Shown piece after piece: positions 1 through 9,335 of a stretch of DNA of 61,310 nt. Below the pieces are notes generated by a model. The model did no database searches. It was not told where the DNA came from and saw nothing but the letters and a program-made list of their open reading frames with translations. The number at the start of each line of letters is the position of its first letter. The stretch's first letter is position 1. Both the position numbers and the translations under genes were made by a program. This stretch comes from an uncultured Eubacteriales bacterium (GTDB lineage: Bacteria > Bacillota > Clostridia > Christensenellales > Aristaeellaceae), in contig CADAQF010000040.1 in NCBI GenBank assembly GCA_902790015.1, forward strand, positions 1 through 61,310. Reading direction: 5' to 3'.

Positions 1-785
1 GTGGTGGAGCCGGTGGGCACGGGCACGCGCTGAGCGGAGCCGATCAGCTTGCCGTTCAGTTCGGGGATGACCAGGCCGATGGCCTTGGCAGCGCCGGTGC
101 TGTTGGGCACGATGTTGGCGGCGCCGGCGCGGGCACGCTGCAGGTCGCCCTTGCGGTGCGGGCCGTCCAGGATCATCTGGTCGCCGGTGTAGGCGTGCAC
201 GGTGGTCATGATGCCGGACACGATCGGGTAGGTGTCATTCAGCGCCTTGGTCATGGGGGCCAGGCAGTTGGTGGTGCAGGAAGCGGCGGAAATGATGGTG
301 TCGCTGGCCTTCAGCACCTGGTTGTTGACGTTGTACACGATGGTGGGCAGGTCATTGCCGGCAGGCGCGGAGATAACGACCTTCTTGGCGCCGGCGTCGA
401 TATGGGCCTGGGCCTTGGCCTTGGAGGTGTAGAAGCCGGTGCACTCCAGCACGACGTCCACGTCCAGGGCTTTCCAGGGCAGGTTAGCGGCCTTGGGCTC
501 GGCATAGATGGTGATTTCCTTGCCGTCCACAGTGATGGAGCCGGGGACCTTCACGGTCTTGCCGTCTTCTTCAAACACGGGCTCCTTGGAGCTCACGGTG
601 TGCTTGTTTTCGCCGATCACGCCGCAATAGCCCTTCTGGGCGGTATCATACTTGAGCAGATGAGCCAGCATGGCGGGGCTGGTCAGGTCGTTGATGGCAA
701 CGATTTCGTAGCCTTCGGCGCCGAACATCTGACGGAACGCAAGACGGCCGATGCGGCCAAAACCGTTGATAGCTACTTTCACCAT
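1..785 (-). CDS. gapA: Glyceraldehyde-3-phosphate dehydrogenase, type I (3' end outside window)
   Basis: Glycolytic enzyme that oxidises glyceraldehyde-3-phosphate with NAD and phosphate to 1,3-bisphosphoglycerate in the cytosol. The translation starts [14 protein letters not shown], a Rossmann dinucleotide-binding start. It carries the active-site motif SCTTNC with the catalytic cysteine near residue 170, and later the sugar-phosphate-binding stretch [13 protein letters not shown]. About 261 codons are inside the window; the family is about 335 residues, so the C-terminal quarter is missing at the window edge. The start is set by an AAAGGAGG site 8-9 bases upstream. It has its own promoter and a leader of about 90 bases, so it is probably transcribed separately from the tldD/tldE genes behind it. 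Confidence 0.97.
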   Translation of the reverse strand, partial: MVKVAINGFGRIGRLAFRQMFGAEGYEIVAINDLTSPAMLAHLLKYDTAQKGYCGVIGENKHTVSSKEPVFEEDGKTVKVPGSITVDGKEITIYAEPKAANLPWKALDVDVVLECTGFYTSKAKAQAHIDAGAKKVVISAPAGNDLPTIVYNVNNQVLKASDTIISAASCTTNCLAPMTKALNDTYPIVSGIMTTVHAYTGDQMILDGPHRKGDLQRARAGAANIVPNSTGAAKAIGLVIPELNGKLIGSAQRVPVPTGST

Positions 786-880
786 GGGAAAGACCTCCTT
801 TAAAATATCATGAATAGCTGCCCTTTTCCCATCGGGCGGGAAACCGGGCGTTGAATTGTGCTCCACAGGGAGCCAGCTTC

Positions 881-909
881 ATTATACTCTGAAAAAAGTG
901 CTTTGGCAA
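881..909 (-). promoter_or_regulatory. Sigma-A promoter of gapA
   Basis: Read on the minus strand: -35 TTGCCA (909-904), a 17-base spacer, -10 TATAAT (886-881). This is close to consensus and suits a highly expressed glycolytic gene. Confidence 0.85.
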
Positions 910-931
910 GAGGAAACGGACGGCGCGCGAC

Positions 932-2230
932 TCAGTTTCCGGAAATTGTTATGCCTTCGCAGGCCATATAGGGGAAGGCGAGGGTGCCGTCGGAGAAAAG
1001 CTCCCGGGATACGGCGGTCACCTGGGTGAAAAGGTCGGCCAGGTTGCCGCTGATCATGGTTTCCATGACCGCGCCGCGGATCTCGCCGTCTTCCACATAG
1101 AAGCTGTTTTTGGCGACGCCGGAGAATTCGCCGTTGGCGCCCGGCTGGCCGCCGGAGAAGCCGCCGACGATCAGGCCGCGGCGGACGCTTTTGATCATGT
1201 CGGCCGCGGGGGTGTCGCCCGGGTCCATCACGAAGGCCGTGCCGGTGTTTTTCGTGACGGGGCGGCCGGTCTTTCTGGCGGCGTAGAGGTTGAGGATGTT
1301 GGCGCGCAGGACGCCCCGGTCGATCAGGGTGACGTTCTCCGCGCGGTAGCCGTCCGACGTAAACGGAGCGGGCAGCACGAGGCGGTCATCCTCGGCCTGC
1401 AGGCGCAGGGTGATCTTATCGCTGACGACAGGCGTATCCATTTTGTCCAGCCACTGGCTGGTGCCGTCCATGATGACGCCGGCGCTCATGTAGTTGGATA
1501 TCAGCATATAGGTAAAATAGGCCAGCGCGTCCGGGGTCAGTATGACGGTGCCGGTAAACTTGCCGCCCACCGGGCAGGTGACGAGACTGTCCTCGGTGTC
1601 CCTGAGCTGCTTGCGCAAAAGGCCGTGATCCAGGATCGGGGTATCCAGATCCCGCAGCGTGATGGAGCCCGCGGCCAGGCCGGTCGTCGCGTCGCCCTCG
1701 TGGCCGGCGTATTCCAGCATCACGGAATACTCGCCCTCATAGGCCTCAAAGCGGACGCCGCCCGCGTTTTCATACAGCCGGTGGCCGGTGTGGTGGCTGG
1801 CTACGATCTGCATGAGGAGTATCTTCGGATAATCCCGCGCCACGGTATCCATCAGCTCGCGCAGGCGGTCATGGAAGCGCTCCATATCGGGCTGAAGAGG
1901 CCCCAGGGTAAAGGTTTCCTGGGGTTCGTGCTCCGCGTAGCCGTTGGCGTCGTCGGGCTCGGCGCTCTGGGCGGCGGCGCAGGCGTCCTCCACCAGCTCC
2001 TTAAGGCCCTCCTCCGTCAGGTCGGTGCCGGAGGCGGCGCCCTTTCTGCCGGCGATATAGGCGGTCACGGATGCGGAATGATTGAACATGGTGCGGTAAA
2101 GGGTAAAGTTCTGCTGCTCGGTATTAAGCTCCCGGTTTTCACTTTCGGAAAGCTCAATCGCGTATCCGGTCACGCCGGCTTTTTGCAGCAAGTCCCTGAG
2201 AAAGGCGGCTGAGGTATTAAGGTCCGTCAT
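932..2230 (-). CDS. pmbA: TldE/PmbA-type metallopeptidase partner subunit
   Basis: 432 residues, the usual length for TldE/PmbA. In known systems TldE pairs with TldD to form a heterodimeric zinc peptidase that trims unfolded or modified peptides (microcin B17 maturation, CcdA turnover). TldE itself lacks the HExxxH motif, and no such motif is seen here. The C-terminal third has the family's glycine-rich core (GGFSGGQPGANGEF, then GEIRGAVMETMISGNL). The ATG lies one base after the TGA of tldD, and its ribosome site AGGAGGA is inside the end of tldD, so translation is coupled and a 1:1 complex is likely. Confidence 0.93.
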   Translation of the reverse strand: MTDLNTSAAFLRDLLQKAGVTGYAIELSESENRELNTEQQNFTLYRTMFNHSASVTAYIAGRKGAASGTDLTEEGLKELVEDACAAAQSAEPDDANGYAEHEPQETFTLGPLQPDMERFHDRLRELMDTVARDYPKILLMQIVASHHTGHRLYENAGGVRFEAYEGEYSVMLEYAGHEGDATTGLAAGSITLRDLDTPILDHGLLRKQLRDTEDSLVTCPVGGKFTGTVILTPDALAYFTYMLISNYMSAGVIMDGTSQWLDKMDTPVVSDKITLRLQAEDDRLVLPAPFTSDGYRAENVTLIDRGVLRANILNLYAARKTGRPVTKNTGTAFVMDPGDTPAADMIKSVRRGLIVGGFSGGQPGANGEFSGVAKNSFYVEDGEIRGAVMETMISGNLADLFTQVTAVSRELFSDGTLAFPYMACEGITISGN

Positions 2231-2231
2231 G

Positions 2232-3617
2232 TCATCGTCCTCCTATGGAGATTCGGCAGCGCATCTCTGGCCCGCCCATGCCGACGGGCATAGGCTGTTT
2301 TTTGCCGCAGAAACCGCTGGACGACCAGGTCATCCGGTCGGAAACCATGTCCACGGTCCTGAGCATGTCAAACGCTATGCCGGAAACGGTGGTGTCCAGC
2401 AGGGCGCGCCCCAGCTTGCCGTTTTTGATCTCATAGCCCAGCGTCACGCCGAACATGAATTCGCCGGTCAGGTCGGCCTGACCGTTGCCGCTTTCCACCA
2501 GGTAATAGCCGTCGTCGATGGAGGCGATCATGTCCTCCAGGGTGGAGGTGCCCGGATGCACGGCGGTGTTGCGCATGCGGATCAGCGGCTCGTCCGAAAA
2601 GCTCCAGGCCCGGGCGTTGCCGGCCGCGGGCATGCCGAAGTGCTGCGCCGTTTCGCGGTTGTTCATGAAGCCTGTCAGTATGCCGTCCCGGATGAGGGTG
2701 ACGTCCTTCGCGGGCGTCCCCTCGTCGTCCAGATAGACGGGCAGGGGGGCGCGCCGGCCGAAGGCCTCCGAGGCAAAGTCCGTCAGCGTGACCAGGTCGG
2801 AGGCGACGCGCTTGCCCAGATTGGGCCCGGCGACGCTGCCGCCCAGCACGAGGTCCGCCTCGACGGTGTGGCCGACGGCCTCGTGCGCCAGCATTCCGCC
2901 CATCATGCCGCCCAGTATCACGGTTTTGACGCCGGCCTCGGCGAACACGCCCTCCTTTTTGTCCATCAGGCGCTGGTACAGCCGGTCGATTTCCGGATAG
3001 AGGGCCTCGGGATGGTCAAACCAGTCGTCAAAGCTTCCCAGGCCGCCGAAGGCCTTGAACAGCTCCACCGGCACGCCCGCGGGCGTCTGCGCGGTCAGGA
3101 TGACGTACAGGTAGCAGCGCGGGTAAGTTACGTGACCGGAGGATGCGTCGGAGGTCAGGATGATCTTATCCTGCGAATCCTCGGTGTAGACGACGTTGCG
3201 GGACAGCAGGTCCGGATAGGCGCGGGCGATATGATCGTCCACCGTCCGGCACAGCTCCACCAGGCGCTTTTGCTCCGTATCCCTTATGGGAAGCATGGGA
3301 TCAAAATGCAGGGTCTCCCCGGCGGGGTAGAAGCGGCCGGGCGTCCGGGCCCGGGCGTCCAGGAAAAGGGCGTTTTCCGTGGCGGCCTTCAGCACCTGCC
3401 GGGCGTCCTCCGCCGTGTAGGAGGCGGTGGAGGAAAAGCCGTACCGGCCGTTTTTGGTGACCCTGGCGCTGATGCCGCGCCCGTGGCTGCGCGTGTTCTG
3501 GACCAGGTTGCCCTTTACGAGCACGACCCGCCGCGAACGGTTTTCATGCCCGCGCAGGATGGTCTGAACCCCGTCTGAAAACAGCGCCCGCTGCGGAGTG
3601 ATGATGTCCTGAAGCAT
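2232..3617 (-). CDS. tldD: TldD zinc metallopeptidase
   Basis: 461 residues. Catalytic half of the TldD/TldE peptidase. The zinc-binding motif HEAVGH is at residues 245-250, within the family-specific context GGMMGGMLAHEAVGH. An AAGGAGG site 9 bases upstream sets the ATG. It sits 25 bases after the clostripain-like gene and directly before pmbA, so the three read as one operon. Family knowledge: TldD/E degrades or matures small peptides in the cytosol. That the adjacent C11 peptidase takes part in the same process is inference from position only. Confidence 0.95.
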   Translation of the reverse strand: MLQDIITPQRALFSDGVQTILRGHENRSRRVVLVKGNLVQNTRSHGRGISARVTKNGRYGFSSTASYTAEDARQVLKAATENALFLDARARTPGRFYPAGETLHFDPMLPIRDTEQKRLVELCRTVDDHIARAYPDLLSRNVVYTEDSQDKIILTSDASSGHVTYPRCYLYVILTAQTPAGVPVELFKAFGGLGSFDDWFDHPEALYPEIDRLYQRLMDKKEGVFAEAGVKTVILGGMMGGMLAHEAVGHTVEADLVLGGSVAGPNLGKRVASDLVTLTDFASEAFGRRAPLPVYLDDEGTPAKDVTLIRDGILTGFMNNRETAQHFGMPAAGNARAWSFSDEPLIRMRNTAVHPGTSTLEDMIASIDDGYYLVESGNGQADLTGEFMFGVTLGYEIKNGKLGRALLDTTVSGIAFDMLRTVDMVSDRMTWSSSGFCGKKQPMPVGMGGPEMRCRISIGGR

Positions 3618-3642
3618 AGACAGATGCCTCCTTGTTGCAGAA

Positions 3643-6342
3643 TCAGTAGCTTTCGGTCCAGTAATGCTGGTTGTAGATGTCGGTCAGGCGGTAGGTGCGG
3701 CGGGCGCGGGAGGCGTCGATATAGACGTCGCTGATTTTGAGCAGATCCTCGGTAACGGTGATGGGATCGCCCCAGTAGTAGGTGCTGTCCAGGGTGCCGT
3801 CGTAAGCGTAGCGGTCGCACAGCAGCTGAATGGTGGCGCCCACCGGCAGGCCGGAGATGCTCTTGGCGACGGTGTCCGTTTCGCCGTTCAGGTAATCCGC
3901 CCGGGCGCCCACCAGGTAGCCCTGGCCCTCTTTGTCAAAGGATACCAGCAGCTGCACGCGGTCGCCGTCAAGCAGGGCGGGAATGTAGCCGGTGTAGGTA
4001 TCGCCGTCCACGGTCAGAAGATAGTAAGGCGCGGGCGTGCCGTTGATGGCCACCCAGGTGCCCTCGGTATCGGCCAGGAGGTTGCCGTCCTGATCGAAAT
4101 CGAACAGGGCGTCCATGCCGAGATCGATGTAACCGGAGCCGTCGTCGTAGAACATGTTGAGCTGGATGTCCTGCACAAGGGCCCATTGGTCAGAGGGCAG
4201 GCGCAGCGCCTTGCCGTTGACTGTATTGGTGAAAACAAGCTGGTCGGGGTTCAGAAGGTTTTCGGACAGGTAGCTTACCAGCTCGTCGCCGTCCAGCGCG
4301 CGGTCGCTCATGAAGCCGGCGCTGCCCATGCCCGAAAAGCCGCTGTAATCGCCGCCCAGAAGGCTGCCCAGGAGGCTGCCCAGGATATCCTGGGAGCCGT
4401 AGGAACCGGTGGAATAGCTGCCCTGGCCGGACAGCGCGGCGTAGGCGTTATGAGAGGAGCCGCCGGTGACGGCCTGGCCGCTCATTTCAAGCGAGGCAAA
4501 CTGCCGGATGGCGCGGATATAGTCCTCGTCCATGCCGATCTGATTGTAGGCGGAAACAGCCTTGTCCACGTTGGACATCTTCTGGTAGGGGAAGTAGATG
4601 GACAGGCCGTAGGCGTTGGTCATGTTGGAGCTGGTGCGGTTGTAAATGACGCAGCTGTCCACCGCTTCGGCCAGGGCGCGGCCTTCCTGGGTGCCCATTT
4701 TGACCGCCAGGTCGGTCAGGTCCACCTGATCCAGCTTGGAGCTCTGGGCGAACTCGCGCGCGCCGGTGCGGGCGCGGGACACGGCGGAATACTGCTTCTG
4801 CGTGATCATGCCGCTGATGGACTGGGCGAAGGCGCTGAGCGCGCCCGGAACGGAGGCATCAAGCTGCATGAGGTCGGTGACGGACAGGGTGGTCTTTTGT
4901 CCCGCGGCCTGCCGGGCGCTGGTGGTCACGAAGTCGTCCACGATCTTCCTGCCCAGGGTGGCGGTATCCACGGAGGTGTTGCTGTTGAGCAGATTCAGCC
5001 AGTCGGTATAATACCAGCCGTAGCCGGGCTCGGTCTCTTCGGAGGCTATCATATAGTCCGCGTGGTCGGCCAGCATCAGCCCGGTCTCCACCGTGGCCAT
5101 CAGGCAGGCGTCAAAGCCCACGAAGTCGAACTTGACGCCGGCGTCCGTCAGCGCCTGGTTGATGCCCGCCAGGCTCATGGAGCCGCTGCGGGCGTTCAGC
5201 TCGTCGTAGCCGTAGCCCGACACCGTGCCGGAACCGTGATCCCACAGAATCAGGGCGTAGCGGTCGGCCGGGAAGTTCGCGGCAGCCTTTTTGATGAAAG
5301 CGCTCAGGGTGGAGGGATTGGTCATGGAGGCGCTGCCCTCGTCCTGGGACAGGCACTTGAGCTTGCCGCCTTTGACCTGCCAGAGCTGGTGGGTGCGGTT
5401 GGAAACGAGGTTGTTGCGCCAGCTGGTGCTGCCGCCGGTCAGGATGATCAGGTTGACCTGGTCGCCTACGTTGGCCGCCAGCATCTCCTGCAGGTCCCGG
5501 GTCGCCATGGCGGACTTGCTTTCAAGGTCCGCCCCGCACATGTAGACCATGATCGTGGCGGTATCCCGTCCGCCGCCCCTGAGGGAGGTGAAGGGCGCGC
5601 GCACGGAGCCGGTCTGGGCGGCTATGGGCGCGGCGGTCCTTTGCGCGTTGGTCCTGGGAGTAGCGGTCTTTTTAGGGGTCGCCGTTTTCCTCGGGGTAGC
5701 GGTGGACGCCGTCTGCCCGTCCCCGCCAAAGAAGGAAAGCAGGCTGCTGATATCGGTATATCCGTTCTGCCCGCCCAGGGAGTTGAGCGTATCCGCTGGG
5801 TATGAGTATCCGGAAGAAGAGGAAGAAGAAGAGGAAGCGCCGCTTCCGTAGCCTAAGAAGCCGCTCAGCATGCTTTCCCAGTCGTCCCCGGCCGGGGCCT
5901 GGGTGGGTGCCTGGGTGGGCCGGGGCGTGGGCGAGGCCGTGGGGCGCGGCGTAGCCGTGCGCTTGGGGGTCGCCGTGATGGACCAGGCGTCGTTATAGCC
6001 GCCGCTTTGCTGCTGGACGGCCGGGGCCTGGGTGGATACGGGGAGCGTGGTGGTGGCGGTATCGCTCCCGCCGCCGAACAGGCCGGACAGGCCGCCGCCG
6101 CCACCCAGCAGCAGCAGCAGCACCAGACCGATCAGGCCCAGCTTGCCGCCGCCGCCGCCGCCCGAGCGGTTGCCCGAGGGCCGCTGTCCGCCGCCCGAGG
6201 GGCCGGAGGGCCTGTTCATGTCCCTGCCCTGGTAGCCGCCCTGGTTGCCGACGGGCCGCTGGCCCGCCGCCTGGCCGTGGGTCGCGGTATCCTTGGCCTG
6301 GCCGGTGATATTCTTTTTTCTGCCTGTGGGTCTGTTCTGCAT
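3643..6342 (-). CDS. Membrane-anchored clostripain-family (C11) cysteine peptidase
   Basis: 899 residues. Layout: a basic, Gly/Pro-rich cytoplasmic tail (1-66); one hydrophobic segment around 68-82 followed by polyglycine; a long low-complexity linker rich in Thr, Pro and Ser, including repeated ATPKxTATP units (about 92-250); then a C11 peptidase domain from about 263 (TIMVYMCGADLES). Probable catalytic residues are His369 in WDHGSG and Cys413 in FDACLM. C11 enzymes cleave after Arg or Lys and are often secreted. The C-terminal 250 residues match nothing I recognise. The start follows a GGGAGG site. It is the first gene of the operon with tldD and pmbA and has its own promoter. Confidence 0.88.
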   Translation of the reverse strand: MQNRPTGRKKNITGQAKDTATHGQAAGQRPVGNQGGYQGRDMNRPSGPSGGGQRPSGNRSGGGGGGKLGLIGLVLLLLLGGGGGLSGLFGGGSDTATTTLPVSTQAPAVQQQSGGYNDAWSITATPKRTATPRPTASPTPRPTQAPTQAPAGDDWESMLSGFLGYGSGASSSSSSSSGYSYPADTLNSLGGQNGYTDISSLLSFFGGDGQTASTATPRKTATPKKTATPRTNAQRTAAPIAAQTGSVRAPFTSLRGGGRDTATIMVYMCGADLESKSAMATRDLQEMLAANVGDQVNLIILTGGSTSWRNNLVSNRTHQLWQVKGGKLKCLSQDEGSASMTNPSTLSAFIKKAAANFPADRYALILWDHGSGTVSGYGYDELNARSGSMSLAGINQALTDAGVKFDFVGFDACLMATVETGLMLADHADYMIASEETEPGYGWYYTDWLNLLNSNTSVDTATLGRKIVDDFVTTSARQAAGQKTTLSVTDLMQLDASVPGALSAFAQSISGMITQKQYSAVSRARTGAREFAQSSKLDQVDLTDLAVKMGTQEGRALAEAVDSCVIYNRTSSNMTNAYGLSIYFPYQKMSNVDKAVSAYNQIGMDEDYIRAIRQFASLEMSGQAVTGGSSHNAYAALSGQGSYSTGSYGSQDILGSLLGSLLGGDYSGFSGMGSAGFMSDRALDGDELVSYLSENLLNPDQLVFTNTVNGKALRLPSDQWALVQDIQLNMFYDDGSGYIDLGMDALFDFDQDGNLLADTEGTWVAINGTPAPYYLLTVDGDTYTGYIPALLDGDRVQLLVSFDKEGQGYLVGARADYLNGETDTVAKSISGLPVGATIQLLCDRYAYDGTLDSTYYWGDPITVTEDLLKISDVYIDASRARRTYRLTDIYNQHYWTESY

Positions 6343-6407
6343 GACTCTTGCCTCCCGTTGTTACACATATGGAATATCGGCTGCCTTCAAGTTTTTCCGA
6401 TGGGTCT

Positions 6408-6436
6408 ATCATACCCCAATTCGGTTCGGTTTTCAA
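6408..6436 (-). promoter_or_regulatory. Sigma-A promoter of the C11-tldD-pmbA operon
   Basis: On the minus strand: -35 TTGAAA (6436-6431), 17-base spacer, -10 TATGAT (6413-6408), about 65 bases before the start codon of the C11 peptidase gene. Confidence 0.7.
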
Positions 6437-6515
6437 GCGGATTATTGGGGCTGGACGGCAGTAAATACACGTCGTCCGTCTCCCGCCGGACGGCCGTGCC
6501 TTCCGTGATCCCCGG

Positions 6516-6701
6516 TATAATTCAGTCACCCCCTGCGGGAAGGTCGCGAAAATGATCCCCCCATCCCGGGCGGCATAACCGGCGCGCCCTGCGGGTCCGG
6601 CAGAGAAAACAGGACGGTGATCCTTCCCTTTTGCGCTGCTTCCCGCGGGCGCGGCTGAATCCGCCTTGTTCCTCTTTGCGGGGCAGGGCGGATTCTGTTT
6701 T
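6516..6701 (+). ncRNA. Candidate structured small RNA ending in a terminator
   Basis: No convincing gene lies between the C11 peptidase and the next plus-strand gene. Instead there is a TATAAT box (6516-6521; no clear -35), a long-range 10-bp stem CTGCGGGAAG/CTTCCCGCGG (6533-6542 with 6639-6648, one G-U pair), an inner stem GGGCG/CGCCC (6568-6572 with 6585-6589), and a 9-bp hairpin GAATCCGCC/GGCGGATTC (6657-6695) followed by TGTTTT, which looks like an intrinsic terminator. The size (about 170 nt) and long closing stem recall 6S RNA, but I cannot assign a family. The terminator is the firmest part. Confidence 0.35.
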
Positions 6702-6798
6702 ATGAATTTTCGCTGCGGCGTGCAACAAATGCGGCCGCTTCATCGTTTATTATAGTAGACGGCCCCGGGCCGTATATTCTTCTGCGGAGGACAATAGC

Positions 6799-7779
6799 AT
6801 GAAAACGAAAAAAATCCTGACGGCGGTTGCTGCGCTGGTGCTGACGGCGGCTGTCGGCGCGTCGGCGGCGTCCGGCGGCGAGCTGGGCCCGCTGTACGAC
6901 GCAGGCATGGCGCTGCTGTTTGACACGACCAACGTGACCGTTTCCGTGAACGCGGATTTTTTCCTGGACGGCGAACGCATCAAGACCGTGAAGGCCATCT
7001 GCAGGCAGGACGATTATGATTCATATCTCGATTACCGCCTGTTCACGCCGCGCGACGCGGAATTTGACGGTACGCCGCAGCCGGACGACAGGGAGACGGG
7101 CTACACCATCGTCGCCAACCGCGCATATACGGATCCACAGACAGGCTCCGTCAGCGTAAACCTCAGCCGCATGGAAGTCATCCATCCCGGCGTGTACTAT
7201 CCCGGCACGGACGCAGGCTGCAATACCCTGGTGCGTCCCTCCGCTCAGCTCGATGCGCTGGCCGCCCTGGCGGGGCTCGTCGTCCGGCAGACGGAGCCGC
7301 TTCTGCCCCCGGGCGCCGTGACCGCCGAGGATAGCGACGCCGGCAGGGCCGTGCACGTCCGTCTGACCCGGGACGGCGCGGGCGGCCTGGCCGACAGCGT
7401 ATTCACCCTGTGCGCGCAGGCCTTTATCTCCCGCGTGATCAAGCGGGAGGATTTTGACGCCTTGCCCGTCCGGGAATACTATGGAAGCGCCTCCACTATC
7501 GTGGAAGAGCTCCTGTATACGACCGCGGGCTACAGCCTGAAAGGCGCGGACGTGACCCTGACCGCCGACCAAAACGGCCTGCTGCGCGCCGTTTCGGGCA
7601 CGGTCAGCGTGGGGCTTACACCGCACGCGCAGGCCGGACAGTATCAGGGCCTGCTTGCGCCCGCCCGGCCGCACACGGTCGACGTCACGTTTGAAATGAC
7701 CGTCTCCGATTACGGGGAAACCCATGTCGCCCCCTTCCTGCCGGAAGACTACGGCGTCCGCGGTTACTGGGAGGAATGA
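6799..7779 (+). CDS. Secreted protein of unknown function
   Basis: 326 residues with a clear signal peptide (MKTKK, hydrophobic stretch LTAVAALVLTAAVGASA, likely cleavage near residue 24). I recognise no domain. The mature part is acidic and looks beta-rich, without transmembrane segments, a lipobox or an LPxTG anchor, so it is probably released or loosely held at the surface. A TGCGGAGGA ribosome site precedes the ATG. It is transcribed alone: a hairpin terminator follows, and the next gene has its own leader repeats. Confidence 0.8.
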   Translation: MKTKKILTAVAALVLTAAVGASAASGGELGPLYDAGMALLFDTTNVTVSVNADFFLDGERIKTVKAICRQDDYDSYLDYRLFTPRDAEFDGTPQPDDRETGYTIVANRAYTDPQTGSVSVNLSRMEVIHPGVYYPGTDAGCNTLVRPSAQLDALAALAGLVVRQTEPLLPPGAVTAEDSDAGRAVHVRLTRDGAGGLADSVFTLCAQAFISRVIKREDFDALPVREYYGSASTIVEELLYTTAGYSLKGADVTLTADQNGLLRAVSGTVSVGLTPHAQAGQYQGLLAPARPHTVDVTFEMTVSDYGETHVAPFLPEDYGVRGYWEE

Positions 7780-7822
7780 ACTCCGGGAAGGGACCAAAGG
7801 ACCAAAAAGGAAAGGACCCAAA

Positions 7823-7860
7823 GGGGCTGCTGCGCCGAATAAGTGCGGCAGCCCCGCTTA
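7823..7860 (+). terminator. Intrinsic terminator after the secreted protein gene
   Basis: Hairpin GGGGCTGCTGC/GCGGCAGCCCC (10 of 11 pairs, 7823-7855) followed by GCTTATTTG. The T-run is weak but the stem is strong. Confidence 0.65.
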
Positions 7861-7947
7861 TTTGTCAAATGTTTTCCGCTTTATGTTTTTTCATAAACGG
7901 GTACATTCTTAAAACAGAAGTTAAGAAAACAGTGCTATTCCCGGTTG

Positions 7948-8036
7948 ACTTTGGATTTATCGTATGATAAACTTTGGATTATCCGGATGTACACTTTGGA
8001 TTATCCAGAAATATACTTTTGATTTTTCAACCCATG
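7948..8036 (+). repeat. Four 22-23-bp direct repeats upstream of ATPase gene
   Basis: Units begin at 7948, 7971, 7993 and 8015. Three share ACTTTGGATT; the fourth reads ACTTTTGATT. The first unit also contains the palindrome TTTATC-GTAT-GATAAA. The block ends about 30 bases before the ATPase start codon, so it covers the likely promoter. Regularly spaced direct repeats here look like binding sites for a regulator, possibly the ATPase itself (inference). Confidence 0.7.
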
Positions 8037-8067
8037 TGTACCTCAGTTTCTGCTACGGAGAATGAAA

Positions 8068-9234
8068 ATGATTCATCGAAATGCCAGAGAAACCCTGGTG
8101 AGACTGTGCAATCAATTCCCGGTCGTTGGGATCACCGGCCCCCGGCAGAGCGGAAAGACCACGCTGGCCACAAGCGTTTTTCCCGGAAAGCGATATATAA
8201 CGTTTGACGACATGGCTATGAGGGAACTGGCAGCTTCAAACGCCTTCGACTTTCTGATGGCTTTTCCGGATGGAGCCATTTTGGACGAAGCCCAAAAAGT
8301 CCCGGAGATATTTGACGCGCTGAAACTGCTGGTGGATCGAAATAAATGGGAACCGGGGAAATTTATCCTGACCGGATCCAGTCAGTTCAAACTGAAAAAA
8401 AATATGTCTGACAGCATGGCCGGCCGGGCAGCATACCTTAATCTGATGCCGTTTTCCATCCCTGAAATAGCGGACGCAGACCTTTGCGGAAACGATGCGT
8501 ACCGTCTGATTCATATGGGAATGTATCCTCCCCTGCATGACCCGGAAAAGCACTTCATTCCCTACGATTGGTTCGAAAGCTATATTGACACGTATTTGGA
8601 GAGAGATGTGCAGGAACTGATCAATCCGGGCAATTTGTCTGTTTTCAGAAAGTTTATTCAGGTCTGTGCCATCCACAGCGGACAGCTGCTGTCCATGGAA
8701 AGCATTGCCGGCTCCATTGGGGTATCCGCTCCCACGATTAAATCCTGGCTGTCTATACTTGAGAGATCCTTTATCATCCATTTTCTGACGCCTGATTCAA
8801 ACAATCTCGGCAAATCAGTGGTGAAAACCCCAAAGCTGTATTTTATGGATTCCGGGCTCCTCTGTCACCTGCTTCGTCTGGAAACCAAAGAGGAACTTCT
8901 CCTGAGCCGGTATAAAGGAGCCGTGGTGGAGACCTTTGCCGTTTCGGAAATGATGAAGCAGCGGATGAACCAGGGTAAAAAACCAAACCTGACTTTTTAC
9001 AGGGATAATCACGGATTCGAAGTGGACACCATAGCCGATTGGAAACACACATTTGCCATTGAAATCAAAAGCTCAAATGCACCGGAAAAGAAACTGTCTG
9101 CAAATACCCGGAAGTACCTGGAGCTCAGAAATAATGACGAAATCCGAAGCGCCGTGTTTTATTTGGGAGACATGACGATGACTATCAATGGCACAACCTA
9201 TATTTCCTGGAAAGACTGGGGATCATTTGCCTGA
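8068..9234 (+). CDS. AAA+ ATPase of the DUF4143 family (first copy)
   Basis: About 388 residues. The N-terminal ATPase has Walker A GPRQSGKT near residues 24-31, Walker B AILDE near 70-74 and an arginine-rich sensor region (TGSSQF..AGRAAYL). A winged-helix-like middle follows (SMESIAGSIGVSAPTIKSWL). The C-terminal DUF4143 half carries a PD-(D/E)xK-like pattern (FEVDTIADW...FAIEIKSS). Members are common in gut bacteria and archaea; their role is not settled. I prefer the ATG at 8068 over 8062 because GGAG (8056-8059) is then 8 bases away. A second family member lies at 24965. Confidence 0.88.
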   Translation: MIHRNARETLVRLCNQFPVVGITGPRQSGKTTLATSVFPGKRYITFDDMAMRELAASNAFDFLMAFPDGAILDEAQKVPEIFDALKLLVDRNKWEPGKFILTGSSQFKLKKNMSDSMAGRAAYLNLMPFSIPEIADADLCGNDAYRLIHMGMYPPLHDPEKHFIPYDWFESYIDTYLERDVQELINPGNLSVFRKFIQVCAIHSGQLLSMESIAGSIGVSAPTIKSWLSILERSFIIHFLTPDSNNLGKSVVKTPKLYFMDSGLLCHLLRLETKEELLLSRYKGAVVETFAVSEMMKQRMNQGKKPNLTFYRDNHGFEVDTIADWKHTFAIEIKSSNAPEKKLSANTRKYLELRNNDEIRSAVFYLGDMTMTINGTTYISWKDWGSFA

Positions 9235-9335
9235 AAGAAAAAAGCGGCATACTGTTCTGACAATAATTCCATGTTATCAAAGCAGTTTTCGCAAAACCGT
9301 AGGAGGATGCTCTGACAACGGGGCAGAAATGGATC

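Noticed and set aside
3664..5805. Long plus-strand frame of 713 codons
   Set aside because: Antisense to the C11 peptidase; Gly/Ala/Val-rich translation typical of GC-rich shadows, with no ribosome site.
6522..6743. 73-residue minus-strand frame
   Set aside because: No ribosome site, Arg-rich, overlaps the hairpins of the candidate RNA.
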